Below are positions 1-8,339 of a stretch of 64,000 nt of DNA, one piece after another. Source of the DNA: Roseiarcus sp963784805 (GTDB lineage: Bacteria; Pseudomonadota; Alphaproteobacteria; Rhizobiales; Beijerinckiaceae); the NCBI GenBank assembly GCA_963784805.1, contig CAWASR010000019.1:124001-188000 (forward strand), read 5' to 3'. Below the pieces are notes generated by a model that was given only the letters and a program-made list of their open reading frames with translations, was not told where the DNA came from and did no database searches. The position numbers and the translations under genes are program-made. How positions within the stretch are numbered: position 1 is the first letter of the stretch; each line of letters starts with the position of its first letter.

Positions 1-618
1 CGATGGCGACCGAAATATTCCCACGACGCCAAGGAGGCCGGCCGCCACGAACCAGATCAGCATGATGGGGCCAAATACGCCGCCGATCCAGGACGTCCCG
101 TTGCGTTGGATGAAAAACAATACGGCGAGAATGGCCACCGTCAGCGGGACGACCGCATGTCCCATGTGGGGAGCATAGACCTTGAGGCCTTCGATCGCGC
201 TCAAGACGGAGATTGCCGGCGTGATCGTGCCGTCGCCGTAGAGCAGCGTCGCTCCGACTAGGCCGATCAGGACCATGACGGCGCCCCGCCTGCTTTCCTT
301 GGCGCGTCGGGGGCTGACCAGCGCCAAAAGCGCCAGGATGCCGCCTTCGCCGTGGTTGTCGGCGCGCATGATCAGGATTGCGTATTTGATGGAGATGACG
401 ACGATCAGCGACCAGAAGATCAACGACACGACGCCGAGCACCGCAGCCGGCGAAACCTGACCGGCGGGACTTGCGGCTTTCGCGGCGACGCTGAGCGCAT
501 AGAGCGGGCTCGTGCCGATATCGCCGAAGACAATCCCCATGCAGGCGAGCGCAGCCGGCGCCCACGACCGCGCTGTTCCCTCCCCGGGCGCGACGCCGGT
601 CTTCGCGGCTGTGCTCAT
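1..618 (-). CDS. kup: KUP-family potassium uptake transporter (5' part, cut by window edge)
   Basis: The reverse strand is open from an ATG at 618 to the first base of the window, so only the N-terminal ~206 residues are present. The translation holds the two family signatures GDIGTSPLYAL (about residue 35) and ADNHGEGG in a loop after the second hydrophobic segment, which identify a KUP/Kup (HAK) proton-coupled K+ importer of the inner membrane. The protein (family length about 630) must continue beyond the window. It is the last gene read before the downstream edge and is separated from the sugar ABC operon by a GC-rich hairpin, so it probably has its own promoter. Identity is secure; the rest of the gene cannot be judged. 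Confidence 0.9.
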   Translation of the reverse strand, partial: MSTAAKTGVAPGEGTARSWAPAALACMGIVFGDIGTSPLYALSVAAKAASPAGQVSPAAVLGVVSLIFWSLIVVISIKYAILIMRADNHGEGGILALLALVSPRRAKESRRGAVMVLIGLVGATLLYGDGTITPAISVLSAIEGLKVYAPHMGHAVVPLTVAILAVLFFIQRNGTSWIGGVFGPIMLIWFVAAGLLGVVGIFRSPS

Positions 619-727
619 ATGGCGCGGTCTGATTGAGAGGGTCTCGACCCTTCCCGGAACCGTACTGCAACCGCGCCTGCGCGTAAACGGCCGGACATGA
701 CGCGCGGCTCCTCCCTGACGCCCGATT

Positions 728-754
728 GGCGCGGCCCAGCGTCCGGGCCGCGCC
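728..754 (-). terminator. GC-rich hairpin after the sugar ABC operon
   Basis: A perfect 10-bp stem (GGCGCGGCCC at 728-737 with GGGCCGCGCC at 745-754) encloses a 7-base loop, 22 bp past the stop codon of the sugar-binding protein gene. There is no U-tract on the reverse strand, so it may stabilise the 3' end or act with Rho rather than terminate by itself. Confidence 0.45.
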
Positions 755-775
755 TAACCCCGGCGGAACGGGCGC

Positions 776-1765
776 TCAGTTCCCCATCATCTCCTTGGCG
801 TTCTCCGGGGTGATGGCCGTCGTCGGCACAGTGACCGTCGCAGGGACGGTTGCGGCGCAATCGAGAAGGATCGACTTGGCCATGTCGACCGCCTGCGGAG
901 CGCCGGTCGGATAGGTGAACGTCGCCGCCCACTCGCCCTGGGCGACCGCGCGAATTCCGCCGGCCGGTCCTGGCAAGCCATCGGTGCCGATGATCTTGAT
1001 GTCGCCGTCCTTCTTGCCGGCGCCTTTGGCCGCCAGCCTGGCGCCCGCGGCCATCATGTCGTTGCTCGCATAGAGCGCCTTGATGTTCGGATGGGCCTGG
1101 AGCATGGCGGCGAAGGCGGTCTGGGCTTTGTCGGGAAGCCAGTCGGCCGCCTGTTCCGCGACGACCTGAATCTTCGGGTTGGCCTTGACGCCGTCCTTGA
1201 AGCCGTTGAGGCGCTCGACCGCCGGCGTCGAGCTCGGCAGGCCCTCGAGGACGGCGACCTCGCCCCCGTTCGGCAGCAGCTTGTCTGCGACGTATTTGCC
1301 CGCCTCCTCGGCGATCTTGAAATTGTCGCCGCCGATGAAGGCGGTGTAGTCCTTGCCGGGGGAGCCGACCGTCTTGCGGTCGAGTTCGATGACCGGAATC
1401 CCGGCCTTCATCGCGCGCGCGACGACCGGCGTCAGCGGTGAGGCTTCGAAGGGAGAGATCAGAATCAGATCGACCTTCTGGGTGATGAAATTGTCCATCT
1501 GCGAGGTTTGGGTGTTGACGTTGCCGGCGCCGTCGGCGATCTGCAGCGTGAATTGCGGGACTTTCTTCGCCGCCGCGGTCAGTTCGTCATTGACATGCTG
1601 GCGATAGGGCTCAGCGTTGTTCGCCTGCGAGAAGCCGATGACGTACTTTCCGTCCTTCCCACAATCCTTGACGAGGGGCGCCGCGTGCGCCGCGCCGACG
1701 ACGAGCGCCAGCGCCCCGACGCCGAGCGTCCATGCCGCCGGTCTTTTAGCGATTGCAAAGGCCAT
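776..1765 (-). CDS. Sugar ABC transporter periplasmic substrate-binding protein (YtfQ/RbsB type)
   Basis: A 329-aa periplasmic-binding-protein (Peripla_BP_4) subunit. The start at 1765 is chosen because it gives a clean signal peptide (MAFAIAKRPAAWTLG..., cleavage near AHA-AP) and has a GGAG Shine-Dalgarno sequence; a longer frame begins at 1801. The mature part opens with a YVIGFSQANN strand and continues with KIAEEAGKYVADKL-type helices, closest in style to the galactofuranose binder YtfQ, although ribose, xylose or another pentose cannot be excluded. It is the third gene of a binding protein-permease-ATPase operon read in the order ATPase (2925-4469), permease (1880-2932), binder. It would capture the sugar in the periplasm and hand it to the permease. 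Confidence 0.88.
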   Translation of the reverse strand: MAFAIAKRPAAWTLGVGALALVVGAAHAAPLVKDCGKDGKYVIGFSQANNAEPYRQHVNDELTAAAKKVPQFTLQIADGAGNVNTQTSQMDNFITQKVDLILISPFEASPLTPVVARAMKAGIPVIELDRKTVGSPGKDYTAFIGGDNFKIAEEAGKYVADKLLPNGGEVAVLEGLPSSTPAVERLNGFKDGVKANPKIQVVAEQAADWLPDKAQTAFAAMLQAHPNIKALYASNDMMAAGARLAAKGAGKKDGDIKIIGTDGLPGPAGGIRAVAQGEWAATFTYPTGAPQAVDMAKSILLDCAATVPATVTVPTTAITPENAKEMMGN

Positions 1766-1879
1766 AATTGACTCCGTTGGTTGTTTGCTTCCGATCCTCA
1801 ACTTCCGACTGGCGTCGGATAGCGACCGCGGCCCCGATTTCTCGCCGGTCCGCGATCATTTTGTTGCGTCGCGTCAAGA

Positions 1880-2932
1880 TCAACGACCCAGTCCCTCGCG
1901 GCGACGGACGAGAGATTGAAGAACCGCGGCGAGCACGATGATCGCGCCGGTCGCGAGAAGCTGCAGCGCCGCATTGATGTTGTTGAGCTGCAGCACGTTC
2001 GCCAGCGCCCCGAGCATGATCGCGCCGGCGACCGTGCCGACCATCGAACCGGCGCCGCCGAACAGGCTGGTGCCGCCGATAACGACCGCGGCGATCGCAA
2101 CCAGCTCGTAGCCGGTGCCGTCGTTCGCGCTGCCGAAATTGAATTGCCCGGCGTGAACAATTCCAGCGATCGCCGAAACCAGGCCGGTGATCGCGTAGAC
2201 GGAAACCTTCACGATCGTCACCGGCACGCCGGAGAGCCGGGCCGCGCGCTCGTTGCCGCCGACCGCGAATACGTAGCGGCCAAATCGGGTGAAATTCAGG
2301 ACGAAGGTGGCGATCGCCGCGACGACCACGAAGACCAGGGTCGCCACCGGGACCGTATTGTTGAACAAACGGTCGCCGAGAATGGAAAAGACCGGCGGCG
2401 CCAAGCCCGGTCCCTCGCCGTAGGAAATGTTGATGTACTGATTGTTGGAGATCACGAGCGCCAGTCCGCGCGCGACCTGAAGACCCGCTAGCGTGACAAT
2501 GAACGGCTCCAACCGGAAACGGGTCGAAATGCTTCCCTGAATCGCCCCGAAGGCGGCGCCGCAGGCCACGACAAAGAGAACCGTCGGTATGAGTCCCCAC
2601 CCCGCTGTCGTCATGATGGTGGCGGTGAGGACACTGGAGAGGCTCAGCAGCGCGCCGACCGACAAATCGATGCCCGCGGTGATGATGACGAAGGTCATGC
2701 CGACCGCGATGATCCCGGTCTCGGAGACGGCGCGCACTATGTTGGCCATGTTGTCGGGAGCGAGGAACAGGATGTGGCCGTGGCGACGAGGCGAGAAGAT
2801 GACGCCGCCGATCGCCACGAGAATGAGGCCGATGACGCTCTGAAAGCGTACGGCGATTGCAAACAGATCGATGCGACGCCACGCGGCGGGCCGGGCGGCC
2901 GACGCCGCGTCAAAGGGCGCTGCGTCATTCAT
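1880..2932 (-). CDS. Sugar ABC transporter permease (RbsC/YtfT/YjfF family)
   Basis: A 350-aa polytopic inner-membrane protein with the usual 8-10 hydrophobic segments of BPD_transp_2. Family landmarks include GIDLSVGALLSLSS near residue 85, the ATP-binding-protein docking stretch GGNERAARLSGV near 230, and the GGTSLFGGAGS loop near 290. It begins with an 8-bp overlap inside the ATPase gene, which indicates translational coupling. The binder follows after a 114-bp gap. The protein forms the sugar pathway, probably as a homodimer because only one permease gene is present. Specificity is not readable from sequence alone. Confidence 0.9.
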   Translation of the reverse strand: MNDAAPFDAASAARPAAWRRIDLFAIAVRFQSVIGLILVAIGGVIFSPRRHGHILFLAPDNMANIVRAVSETGIIAVGMTFVIITAGIDLSVGALLSLSSVLTATIMTTAGWGLIPTVLFVVACGAAFGAIQGSISTRFRLEPFIVTLAGLQVARGLALVISNNQYINISYGEGPGLAPPVFSILGDRLFNNTVPVATLVFVVVAAIATFVLNFTRFGRYVFAVGGNERAARLSGVPVTIVKVSVYAITGLVSAIAGIVHAGQFNFGSANDGTGYELVAIAAVVIGGTSLFGGAGSMVGTVAGAIMLGALANVLQLNNINAALQLLATGAIIVLAAVLQSLVRRREGLGR

Positions 2933-4469
2933 GGACGTCTTCCTCGCTCATTTCGGCCGCCGCCAGCACTTCATGCTCATCGGCGCCGCCGGGAAATTCA
3001 GCGATGGTCCGGCCGCCGCGCAGAACGACGACCCGATCACAAAGACCGAGCAGCTCAGGCATTTCGCTCGACGCGATGAGGACGCCGAGCCCCTCGCCCG
3101 CCAGTTCCCTGATCCGGGCGTAGATCTCTCCCTTCGCGCCGACGTCGACGCCGCGCGTCGGTTCGTCGAGCAACAGAAGGCGCGGTCCCCCGAGCACTTC
3201 CTTGGCGAGCACGACCTTCTGCTGATTGCCGCCCGACAAGGCGCCGACAGGCGCCTCAGGCAATGCGGGGCGCACGTCGAAAGAACGGATAGCCCGGCGC
3301 GCAAGCTCCGCTTCCCGCGCCTTGGACATCAGGAAGAACGGCGAGACCCGGCGCAAAACCGACATCACCAGATTTCGTCCGACGCTGTCGCGCAGCATCA
3401 GACCGCTTCCGCGCCGGTCGTCGGTGACGAGTCCGAGACCTTCCTTGCGGGCGCTCCGGATCGAAAGCAGGCGCGCGGGCGCCCCGTCGATTTCGACGAC
3501 GCCGGACCACCGGCCCGGGCCGGCGGCGCCGTAGAGCGTGGACAGCAGCTCCGTGCGCCCGGCGCCCATGATGCCAGCCAGGCCGACGATTTCGCCGGCG
3601 TGCACGTCAAGCGAAATATCGCGCGGCTCCTGCCAGCCCGGACGCCGGCGTTTCGGCAGGAAGCGAGCCTTGGCGAGACGCAGAACGCGTCGTCCAAAGG
3701 CGCCGCTGCGGCCGGGGTAAAGCTCGGTCAGCGGCCTGCCGACCAGCAGTCGCACCAGTTCCGACTGCGGCGCGCGGGCGGACGCGATTCCGGCGACCTG
3801 GCCGTCGCGGAGAACCGTCACACGGTCGGCCACTCGCGGAACTTCCTCCAGCCGGTGCGAGATATAGACGATGCCGACTCCCCGCCCGGCGATCTCGCGC
3901 ATGACTTTGAAAAGCCGTTCGACCTCGACCGCGGTCAACGCCGCGGTGGGCTCGTCCATGACCAGGATGCGCGAGGCGTAAGTGAGCGCCTTGGCGATGG
4001 CGACGATTTGCCGGCGGCCGACCGATAGCTCGCCGACCGGCTGGTCGACGTCGATTTCGACGCCAACCGCTTCCAGACGGGAGAGCGCCTCCCGCCGCAT
4101 CGCTGCGCGGTCGAGCACGCCCGCGCGCGTCAACTCCCTGCCGAGGAAAAGATTTGCGGTGACGTCGAGGCTCGGCACAAGATCGAGTTCCTGAAATATC
4201 GTGGCGACGCCTGACGCCTGCGCGGCGCGCGGATCGGCGAAACGCACCACGGCCCCGTCTATCCGCATTTCGCCGGCGTCGGGCTCGACCACGCCGGAGA
4301 GTATGTTCATCAGCGTCGACTTGCCGGCGCCGTTCTCGCCGAGCAAAGCGTGAATTTCCCCAGGATGCAGGTCGAAATCCACGCCCCGGAGCGCCTGGAC
4401 GCCGCCGAAGCGCTTGACGATTCCGCTCATGGCGAGCAGGGCGGCGCCGCTCTGAGCCGGCGCGTTCAT
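2925..4469 (-). CDS. Sugar ABC transporter ATP-binding protein, tandem ATPase (RbsA/MglA family)
   Basis: A 514-aa protein with two fused ABC ATPase domains, the architecture of monosaccharide importers. The first domain has GENGAGKST (Walker A), a LSVGRRQ signature and MDEPTAALT (Walker B). The second has a degenerate Walker A (GIMGAGRTE), LSGGNQQK and LLDEPTRGVD, which is the normal asymmetry for RbsA-like proteins. The ATG at 4469 precedes the conserved AMSGIVKRFGG opening; the frame extends to 4604 but that extra segment is low-complexity and not conserved in character. It is the first gene of the operon and overlaps the permease gene by 8 bp. It powers sugar import from the cytoplasmic side. 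Confidence 0.9.
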   Translation of the reverse strand: MNAPAQSGAALLAMSGIVKRFGGVQALRGVDFDLHPGEIHALLGENGAGKSTLMNILSGVVEPDAGEMRIDGAVVRFADPRAAQASGVATIFQELDLVPSLDVTANLFLGRELTRAGVLDRAAMRREALSRLEAVGVEIDVDQPVGELSVGRRQIVAIAKALTYASRILVMDEPTAALTAVEVERLFKVMREIAGRGVGIVYISHRLEEVPRVADRVTVLRDGQVAGIASARAPQSELVRLLVGRPLTELYPGRSGAFGRRVLRLAKARFLPKRRRPGWQEPRDISLDVHAGEIVGLAGIMGAGRTELLSTLYGAAGPGRWSGVVEIDGAPARLLSIRSARKEGLGLVTDDRRGSGLMLRDSVGRNLVMSVLRRVSPFFLMSKAREAELARRAIRSFDVRPALPEAPVGALSGGNQQKVVLAKEVLGGPRLLLLDEPTRGVDVGAKGEIYARIRELAGEGLGVLIASSEMPELLGLCDRVVVLRGGRTIAEFPGGADEHEVLAAAEMSEEDVHE

Positions 4470-4667
4470 CGCCGCCCCGCGCGGAAAATATCGCTGAAAT
4501 CGATGTTGGCGATCGCCGCCACGCCGCCTCCCGAGTCGTTCCGCGGAGCTGTCGCGACTTGGCGCAGCATCCATTTTGTTTTGGTTACCCCACAACGCTA
4601 TCATATCGAAGCGTCAGCGCAACCGCCGTAGACACGCTCGCGCGCAGGCATACCGATCCGAAGTTTG

Positions 4668-4695
4668 TTGACATTTTCGCCATTTGATCTATGGG
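4668..4695 (+). promoter_or_regulatory. Candidate sigma-70-type promoter for the RNA helicase gene
   Basis: A perfect TTGACA lies at 4668-4673 with TATGGG at 4690-4695 (16-bp spacing), about 170 bp upstream of the helicase start. The stretch is locally AT-richer than its surroundings. The -10 match is weak, so this is a suggestion only. Confidence 0.3.
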
Positions 4696-4862
4696 AAAGC
4701 ACGCTGGGAGCCATCAAGGGCTCGGGCTAGGCGTTGGCGGGCGCTTCGCGCCGACGCGCTTTGCCAAGCATACGCGCTAGGATCCGCAGCGCGGGAGCGC
4801 GATCCACGAAGCCGCCCATCCTGATTGCGGACTCTTAAAAGCGTCCGCGCAAGCGAGAAACA

Positions 4863-6392
4863 ATGAAATTCAGCGAACTCGGCCTGAGCGAGAAGGTGCT
4901 CAACGCCGTCGAAGCGTCCGGCTACGACACGCCGACGCCGATTCAGGAACAAGCCATCCCTCATGCTCTGCAGGGTCGAGACGTGCTCGGCATCGCCCAG
5001 ACCGGCACCGGGAAGACCGCCGCCTTCACCCTGCCGATGCTGTCGATGCTAGAGCGCGGCCGCGCCCGCGCCCGCATGCCCCGGACGCTCATTCTGGAGC
5101 CGACGCGCGAACTGGCCGCCCAGGTCGAGGAGGCCTTCGGCAGATACGGCGTCAACCACAAGCTGAACCTCGCCCTGTTGATCGGCGGCGTTTCCTTCGG
5201 CGAACAGGAGACCAAGATCGCGCGCGGAGCCGATGTCGTCATCGCCACTCCCGGGCGCCTGCTGGACTTCACCGAACGCGGCGGCCTGCTGCTGACCGGA
5301 ATCGAAATTCTGGTCATCGACGAAGCCGACCGCATGCTGGATATGGGCTTCATTCCCGACATCGAACGCATCTGCAAGCTGGTCCCTTTCACCCGCCAGA
5401 CGCTCTTCTTCTCGGCGACCATGCCGCCTGAAATCACCCGCCTGGTCGACACGTTTCTCCACAATCCGGTGCGCGTCGAGGTCGCCCGGTCGGCGACGAC
5501 CGCCGACAACATCACCCAGATTCTGGTGGCGGCCGGCGCTTCGCCCGAGGAAAAGCGCTCGACCTTGAGGCGCATCATCCGGGGCGCCGAGACCTTCAAG
5601 AACGCGATTATCTTCTGCAACCGCAAACGCGACGTGCAGGTGGTTTATCGCTCGCTGCAAAGGCACGGCTTCTCGGTCGACGCGTTGCACGGCGACCTCG
5701 ACCAGCGGATGCGCATGGCCGCGCTCGACCGGTTCCGCGGCGACCAGGTGCAACTGCTGGTGTGCTCCGATGTGGCCGCGCGCGGCCTCGACATTCCGGA
5801 CGTCAGTCATATCATCAACTACGACGCGCCTCATCACGCCGAGGACTATGTCCATCGCATCGGCCGAACCGGCCGCGCCGGCAAGGCGGGGGTCGCGCTG
5901 ACCATCGTCTCGCCCGCCGATCAGAAGGCGGTCGACGCAATCGAGAAACTGACAGCGCAAAAAATCGAGTGGCAAGACGGCGCTCAATTGCCCGCGGAGG
6001 ACGAGGACGTCGCGCCGAAGCGCGAAGGTCGCCGCGGCCCGCGCGCGCGTGGCGCTCGCCAGGAGCGGGGCGAGGAAGGCAAGCGCGCCGATGGGCAAGC
6101 CAAAGGCGTCGCGGACTCGCGTCGGCACCACGCCGAGCGCCCCGCGCGCGAACGTGCGGCGACGGGCCAGCGACGGACTTCGCCCCTTCCCCGCGCCTCG
6201 GAGCCGGAGCGGAGCACCAGCCCCCGAGCCGCCCGCTTCGCCGACCCTTCCCCGCGTCCGGAGCCGTCGCGCCCGCAGAGGGACGACGATAAACCCGTGA
6301 TCGGCCTCGGCGATCATGTGCCGAGCTTCCTCCTGCGCCCCGTGAAATTGCGCCCTCGGCCCACCCGTGAACACGTCGAGGCGGAGGACTAA
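4863..6392 (+). CDS. rhlE: DEAD-box ATP-dependent RNA helicase (RhlE-like)
   Basis: A 509-aa protein with all canonical helicase motifs in order: Q motif (FSELGLSEKVL... PTPIQ), Walker A AQTGTGKT near 45, PTRELA, TPGR, the DEAD box VIDEADRMLD, SAT, then the C-terminal RecA domain with ARGLDIP and HRIGRTGRAG. After about residue 385 comes a low-complexity basic tail rich in Arg, Glu and Pro, typical of RhlE/DeaD proteins and probably RNA-binding. It would unwind structured RNA in ribosome assembly or cold adaptation. It stands alone on the plus strand between reverse-strand units. The assignment to RhlE rather than another DEAD-box subgroup rests on general resemblance. Confidence 0.9.
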   Translation: MKFSELGLSEKVLNAVEASGYDTPTPIQEQAIPHALQGRDVLGIAQTGTGKTAAFTLPMLSMLERGRARARMPRTLILEPTRELAAQVEEAFGRYGVNHKLNLALLIGGVSFGEQETKIARGADVVIATPGRLLDFTERGGLLLTGIEILVIDEADRMLDMGFIPDIERICKLVPFTRQTLFFSATMPPEITRLVDTFLHNPVRVEVARSATTADNITQILVAAGASPEEKRSTLRRIIRGAETFKNAIIFCNRKRDVQVVYRSLQRHGFSVDALHGDLDQRMRMAALDRFRGDQVQLLVCSDVAARGLDIPDVSHIINYDAPHHAEDYVHRIGRTGRAGKAGVALTIVSPADQKAVDAIEKLTAQKIEWQDGAQLPAEDEDVAPKREGRRGPRARGARQERGEEGKRADGQAKGVADSRRHHAERPARERAATGQRRTSPLPRASEPERSTSPRAARFADPSPRPEPSRPQRDDDKPVIGLGDHVPSFLLRPVKLRPRPTREHVEAED

Positions 6393-6497
6393 AAGCAGCC
6401 GCCACAGACAGCGACGGATTCTCTCGCGCGATGAGCGAGACGCGATCGCTCGGCGACCGCGGCTTCGGAGGCGTCTCCCGACCGCTCTATTTGGCCT

Positions 6498-6866
6498 TCA
6501 CCCGCCTTTCGCTGCCTTCGGCCGACCCTTTTTCGGCGGCTTCGTCCTGGCGTCCGCTGCGCGCCGGGCGGCGCTCAAGCCCATCGCCGTCCAGCGGCGC
6601 AGTTCCTCGTCATCGTCGTGAGCGGGCGCAGGCAGACGCCAAAAGGACGTCGTCATCGGTCTGCCCTTGGCGTTGTAGACGAATGGCGACGAGCCTGCCG
6701 CGGCGAATCTCGGCTCGATTTGCGCGTCGGCCTTCAGGAAAACTTCGCCCTTGATCTCGATCGCGAAGCAGAGGCCTTCCGAATAGACGCCATGGCCGCC
6801 GAACATGCGCTTGACCGCGACCGCGCCGAACGGCGCAAACAGCGCCTTCAGGCCGTCGGCGTTCAT
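6498..6866 (-). CDS. TfoX N-terminal domain protein
   Basis: A 122-aa cytosolic protein that matches the TfoX N-terminal domain: an FAPFGAVAVKRMFGG opening followed by GLCFAIEIKGEVFLKAD, then a basic C-terminus rich in Lys and Arg. The ATG at 6866 overlaps the stop codon of the upstream A-type Fe-S protein gene by 4 bp (ATGA), which fixes the start and implies coupled translation. Despite the family name (regulator of competence in gammaproteobacteria), single-domain proteins of this kind in Rhizobiales have no established role, and I infer none. Confidence 0.8.
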   Translation of the reverse strand: MNADGLKALFAPFGAVAVKRMFGGHGVYSEGLCFAIEIKGEVFLKADAQIEPRFAAAGSSPFVYNAKGRPMTTSFWRLPAPAHDDDEELRRWTAMGLSAARRAADARTKPPKKGRPKAAKGG

Positions 6867-7249
6867 GCAGGCGCGTTGAGCGCTTCCGGGCTGGCGGGCG
6901 TGATGGCGACGCTCTCGCCGCATCCGCAGGCCGAAGTCTCGTTGGGATTGGAGAAGGCGAAACTCGCCGACAGGCGATCGACTTTGAAATCCATTTGCGC
7001 GCCGAGCAGGAACAGCACCGCCTTCGGATCGACAAGGACGCGGACGCCTTTGTCCTCGACGATCTCGTCGAGCGGCGAAGCGGTCTCGGCCAGCTCCATC
7101 GTGTAGGACATGCCGGCGCAGCCGCCGTTCTTGATCCCGACTCTGACCCCCGCGACCGGCTTGCCGGCGGATTCGGTCAATTGCCGCACCCGGGCCGCCG
7201 CCGCCTCAGTCAAGGTCATCACCTGTCGCCGTAACAGCTTGGACGCCAT
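6863..7249 (-). CDS. A-type iron-sulfur cluster carrier (IscA/SufA/HesB family)
   Basis: A 128-aa protein with the HesB fold and all three conserved cysteines: one in GGCAGMSY (about residue 44) and two in the CGCGES motif (about 110). These ligate a [2Fe-2S]/[4Fe-4S] cluster or iron during delivery to apo-proteins. A GGAG sits 8 bases before the ATG at 7249. The N-terminus MTLTEAAAARVRQL is typical and the first ten residues may be an extension. The next gene encodes a TfoX-like protein with a 4-bp overlap. No other suf or isc gene is nearby, so this may be a free-standing ErpA/SufA-type carrier. Confidence 0.85.
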   Translation of the reverse strand: MASKLLRRQVMTLTEAAAARVRQLTESAGKPVAGVRVGIKNGGCAGMSYTMELAETASPLDEIVEDKGVRVLVDPKAVLFLLGAQMDFKVDRLSASFAFSNPNETSACGCGESVAITPASPEALNAPA

Positions 7250-7382
7250 CGCTTTTCTCCGTCCACCGGGTTCAAGGCCCGGCGCGTCGCGCCATATATA
7301 ACATCGCGCCGCCCGATTTGACAGGGTTGGGGATTTCGAGTCGCGGCGTCTTCCGCGCGCTCATTCCGTGCTATACGGGATC

Positions 7383-7514
7383 ATGTCTTCCAAGCGCCGC
7401 TTCAGGACCCGCTTGCCCGTCCCGACCATGCACGGTTGGACGGCGAAGCACTATTTGATCTCGGCCGCGATCATCATCGCCGCGGTCGGAGCGTTCGTCT
7501 ACCAGTGGTCATAG
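7383..7514 (+). CDS. Small membrane protein, 43 aa, unknown function
   Basis: A short frame encodes a basic N-terminus (SSKRRFRTRLP), then a Tyr/Trp-containing stretch and one hydrophobic helix of about 16 residues near the C-terminus (LISAAIIIAAVGAFVYQW). This design suits a single-span inner-membrane peptide with its N-terminus in the cytoplasm. It lies in an otherwise empty stretch between two divergent reverse-strand units. I see no strong Shine-Dalgarno sequence and cannot name a family, so the call depends on the charge and hydrophobicity pattern. Confidence 0.5.
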   Translation: MSSKRRFRTRLPVPTMHGWTAKHYLISAAIIIAAVGAFVYQWS

Positions 7515-7527
7515 CGCGCTTCGGGCT

Positions 7528-7965
7528 TCACGGCCGGAGGTAGGCCCACCCTTGCGCCTGCAGGTCGGCGAGCAGCACCACGCCGCCCTTTTCCGCCACG
7601 ACAAAGCCAGGCGCGAGATCTTTCAATGTGATCTTCATTCCCGCCATCGTATTGGCGCAGGCGTGGAACCCGATCCCATTCGCCATCGCCTCGCGGGTCG
7701 CTTCCTCGACGCCCTGGTCTCGATGGTCGAGCCGAAAAAGCCGCAAGGCCGGCCCGTGGACGACGACGGCGAGCTTGATCGCTCCCGGCCCGCCGGCGCC
7801 GGCCAGATGATTGCGCAGATTCCCGAGCACAAAGACGACCTTCTCAGCGTCCGCGAGATGATAGACCGCCTTTGTCGCGCGCGGGCCTTCGGCCCTGGCC
7901 CGGCCGGCGGAGACCATCCCGGCGCCTGCTAGCGCCAATGTCCCAAAAAGACCCCTACGGTTCAT
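7528..7965 (-). CDS. Exported DsrE-like protein
   Basis: A 145-aa protein with an N-terminal twin-arginine-like export signal (MNRRGLFGTLALAGAG, cleavage near RARAEG) and a DsrE/DsrF-type alpha/beta domain. Family features are the VVFVLGNLRNHL strand-helix, VVVHGPALRLF and FHACANTMAGM with a central Cys. DsrE-fold proteins are sulfur-relay or sulfane-sulfur proteins, but exported single-domain members in alphaproteobacteria have no settled function. The start overlaps the preceding small gene by 4 bp (ATGA), so the two are probably co-translated. A nearby tatABC operon could serve the signal, though this is inference. Confidence 0.75.
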   Translation of the reverse strand: MNRRGLFGTLALAGAGMVSAGRARAEGPRATKAVYHLADAEKVVFVLGNLRNHLAGAGGPGAIKLAVVVHGPALRLFRLDHRDQGVEEATREAMANGIGFHACANTMAGMKITLKDLAPGFVVAEKGGVVLLADLQAQGWAYLRP

Positions 7966-8231
7966 CGTCGCGCGCTCCGCTTTTTTCCGCGCCTGAGCGC
8001 GGCCCTCTCGTCATCGCCGTCCGCCAGCGGCATGCACTCGCCGAGCGAGGCGCGATCGAGCCGGAACAGCGCGTCGTCGGCGTCGTCGGCGCCCGTAAAG
8101 CAGGCGAAGGACTTGCCTTTGCCCGGCGGCGCGCCGAAGAAGCGGACAAGAAAGTCGTCTCCGGCGCTTCGGGCGCCCGAGCAGGCGACGACGGCCGAGA
8201 TCATGGCCGGGAAAGCAAATTTGCGCGTCAT
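7962..8231 (-). CDS. Small exported or lipoprotein-like protein, 89 aa, unknown
   Basis: The gene has a strong GGAGG Shine-Dalgarno 6 bases before its ATG and overlaps the DsrE-like gene by 4 bp, both good signs of a real coding region. The protein starts with MTRKFAFPAMISAVVACSG, a signal peptide whose VVAC could be a lipobox, followed by a short acidic middle (FTGADDADDALFRLDRA) and a very basic end. No family is recognised. Gene context suggests that it works with the DsrE-like protein in the periplasm. Confidence 0.55.
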   Translation of the reverse strand: MTRKFAFPAMISAVVACSGARSAGDDFLVRFFGAPPGKGKSFACFTGADDADDALFRLDRASLGECMPLADGDDERAALRRGKKRSARR

Positions 8232-8339
8232 TGCGCCCTCCGCCGCCTGCGACTGCGGGCCGCCGCCGGCTGCTGCGGCTTGCTGGAGCTTCGGCGCGGT
8301 TTATGGCAAAGCCCGAGGCAGAGAACGAACAGGTTTTGC

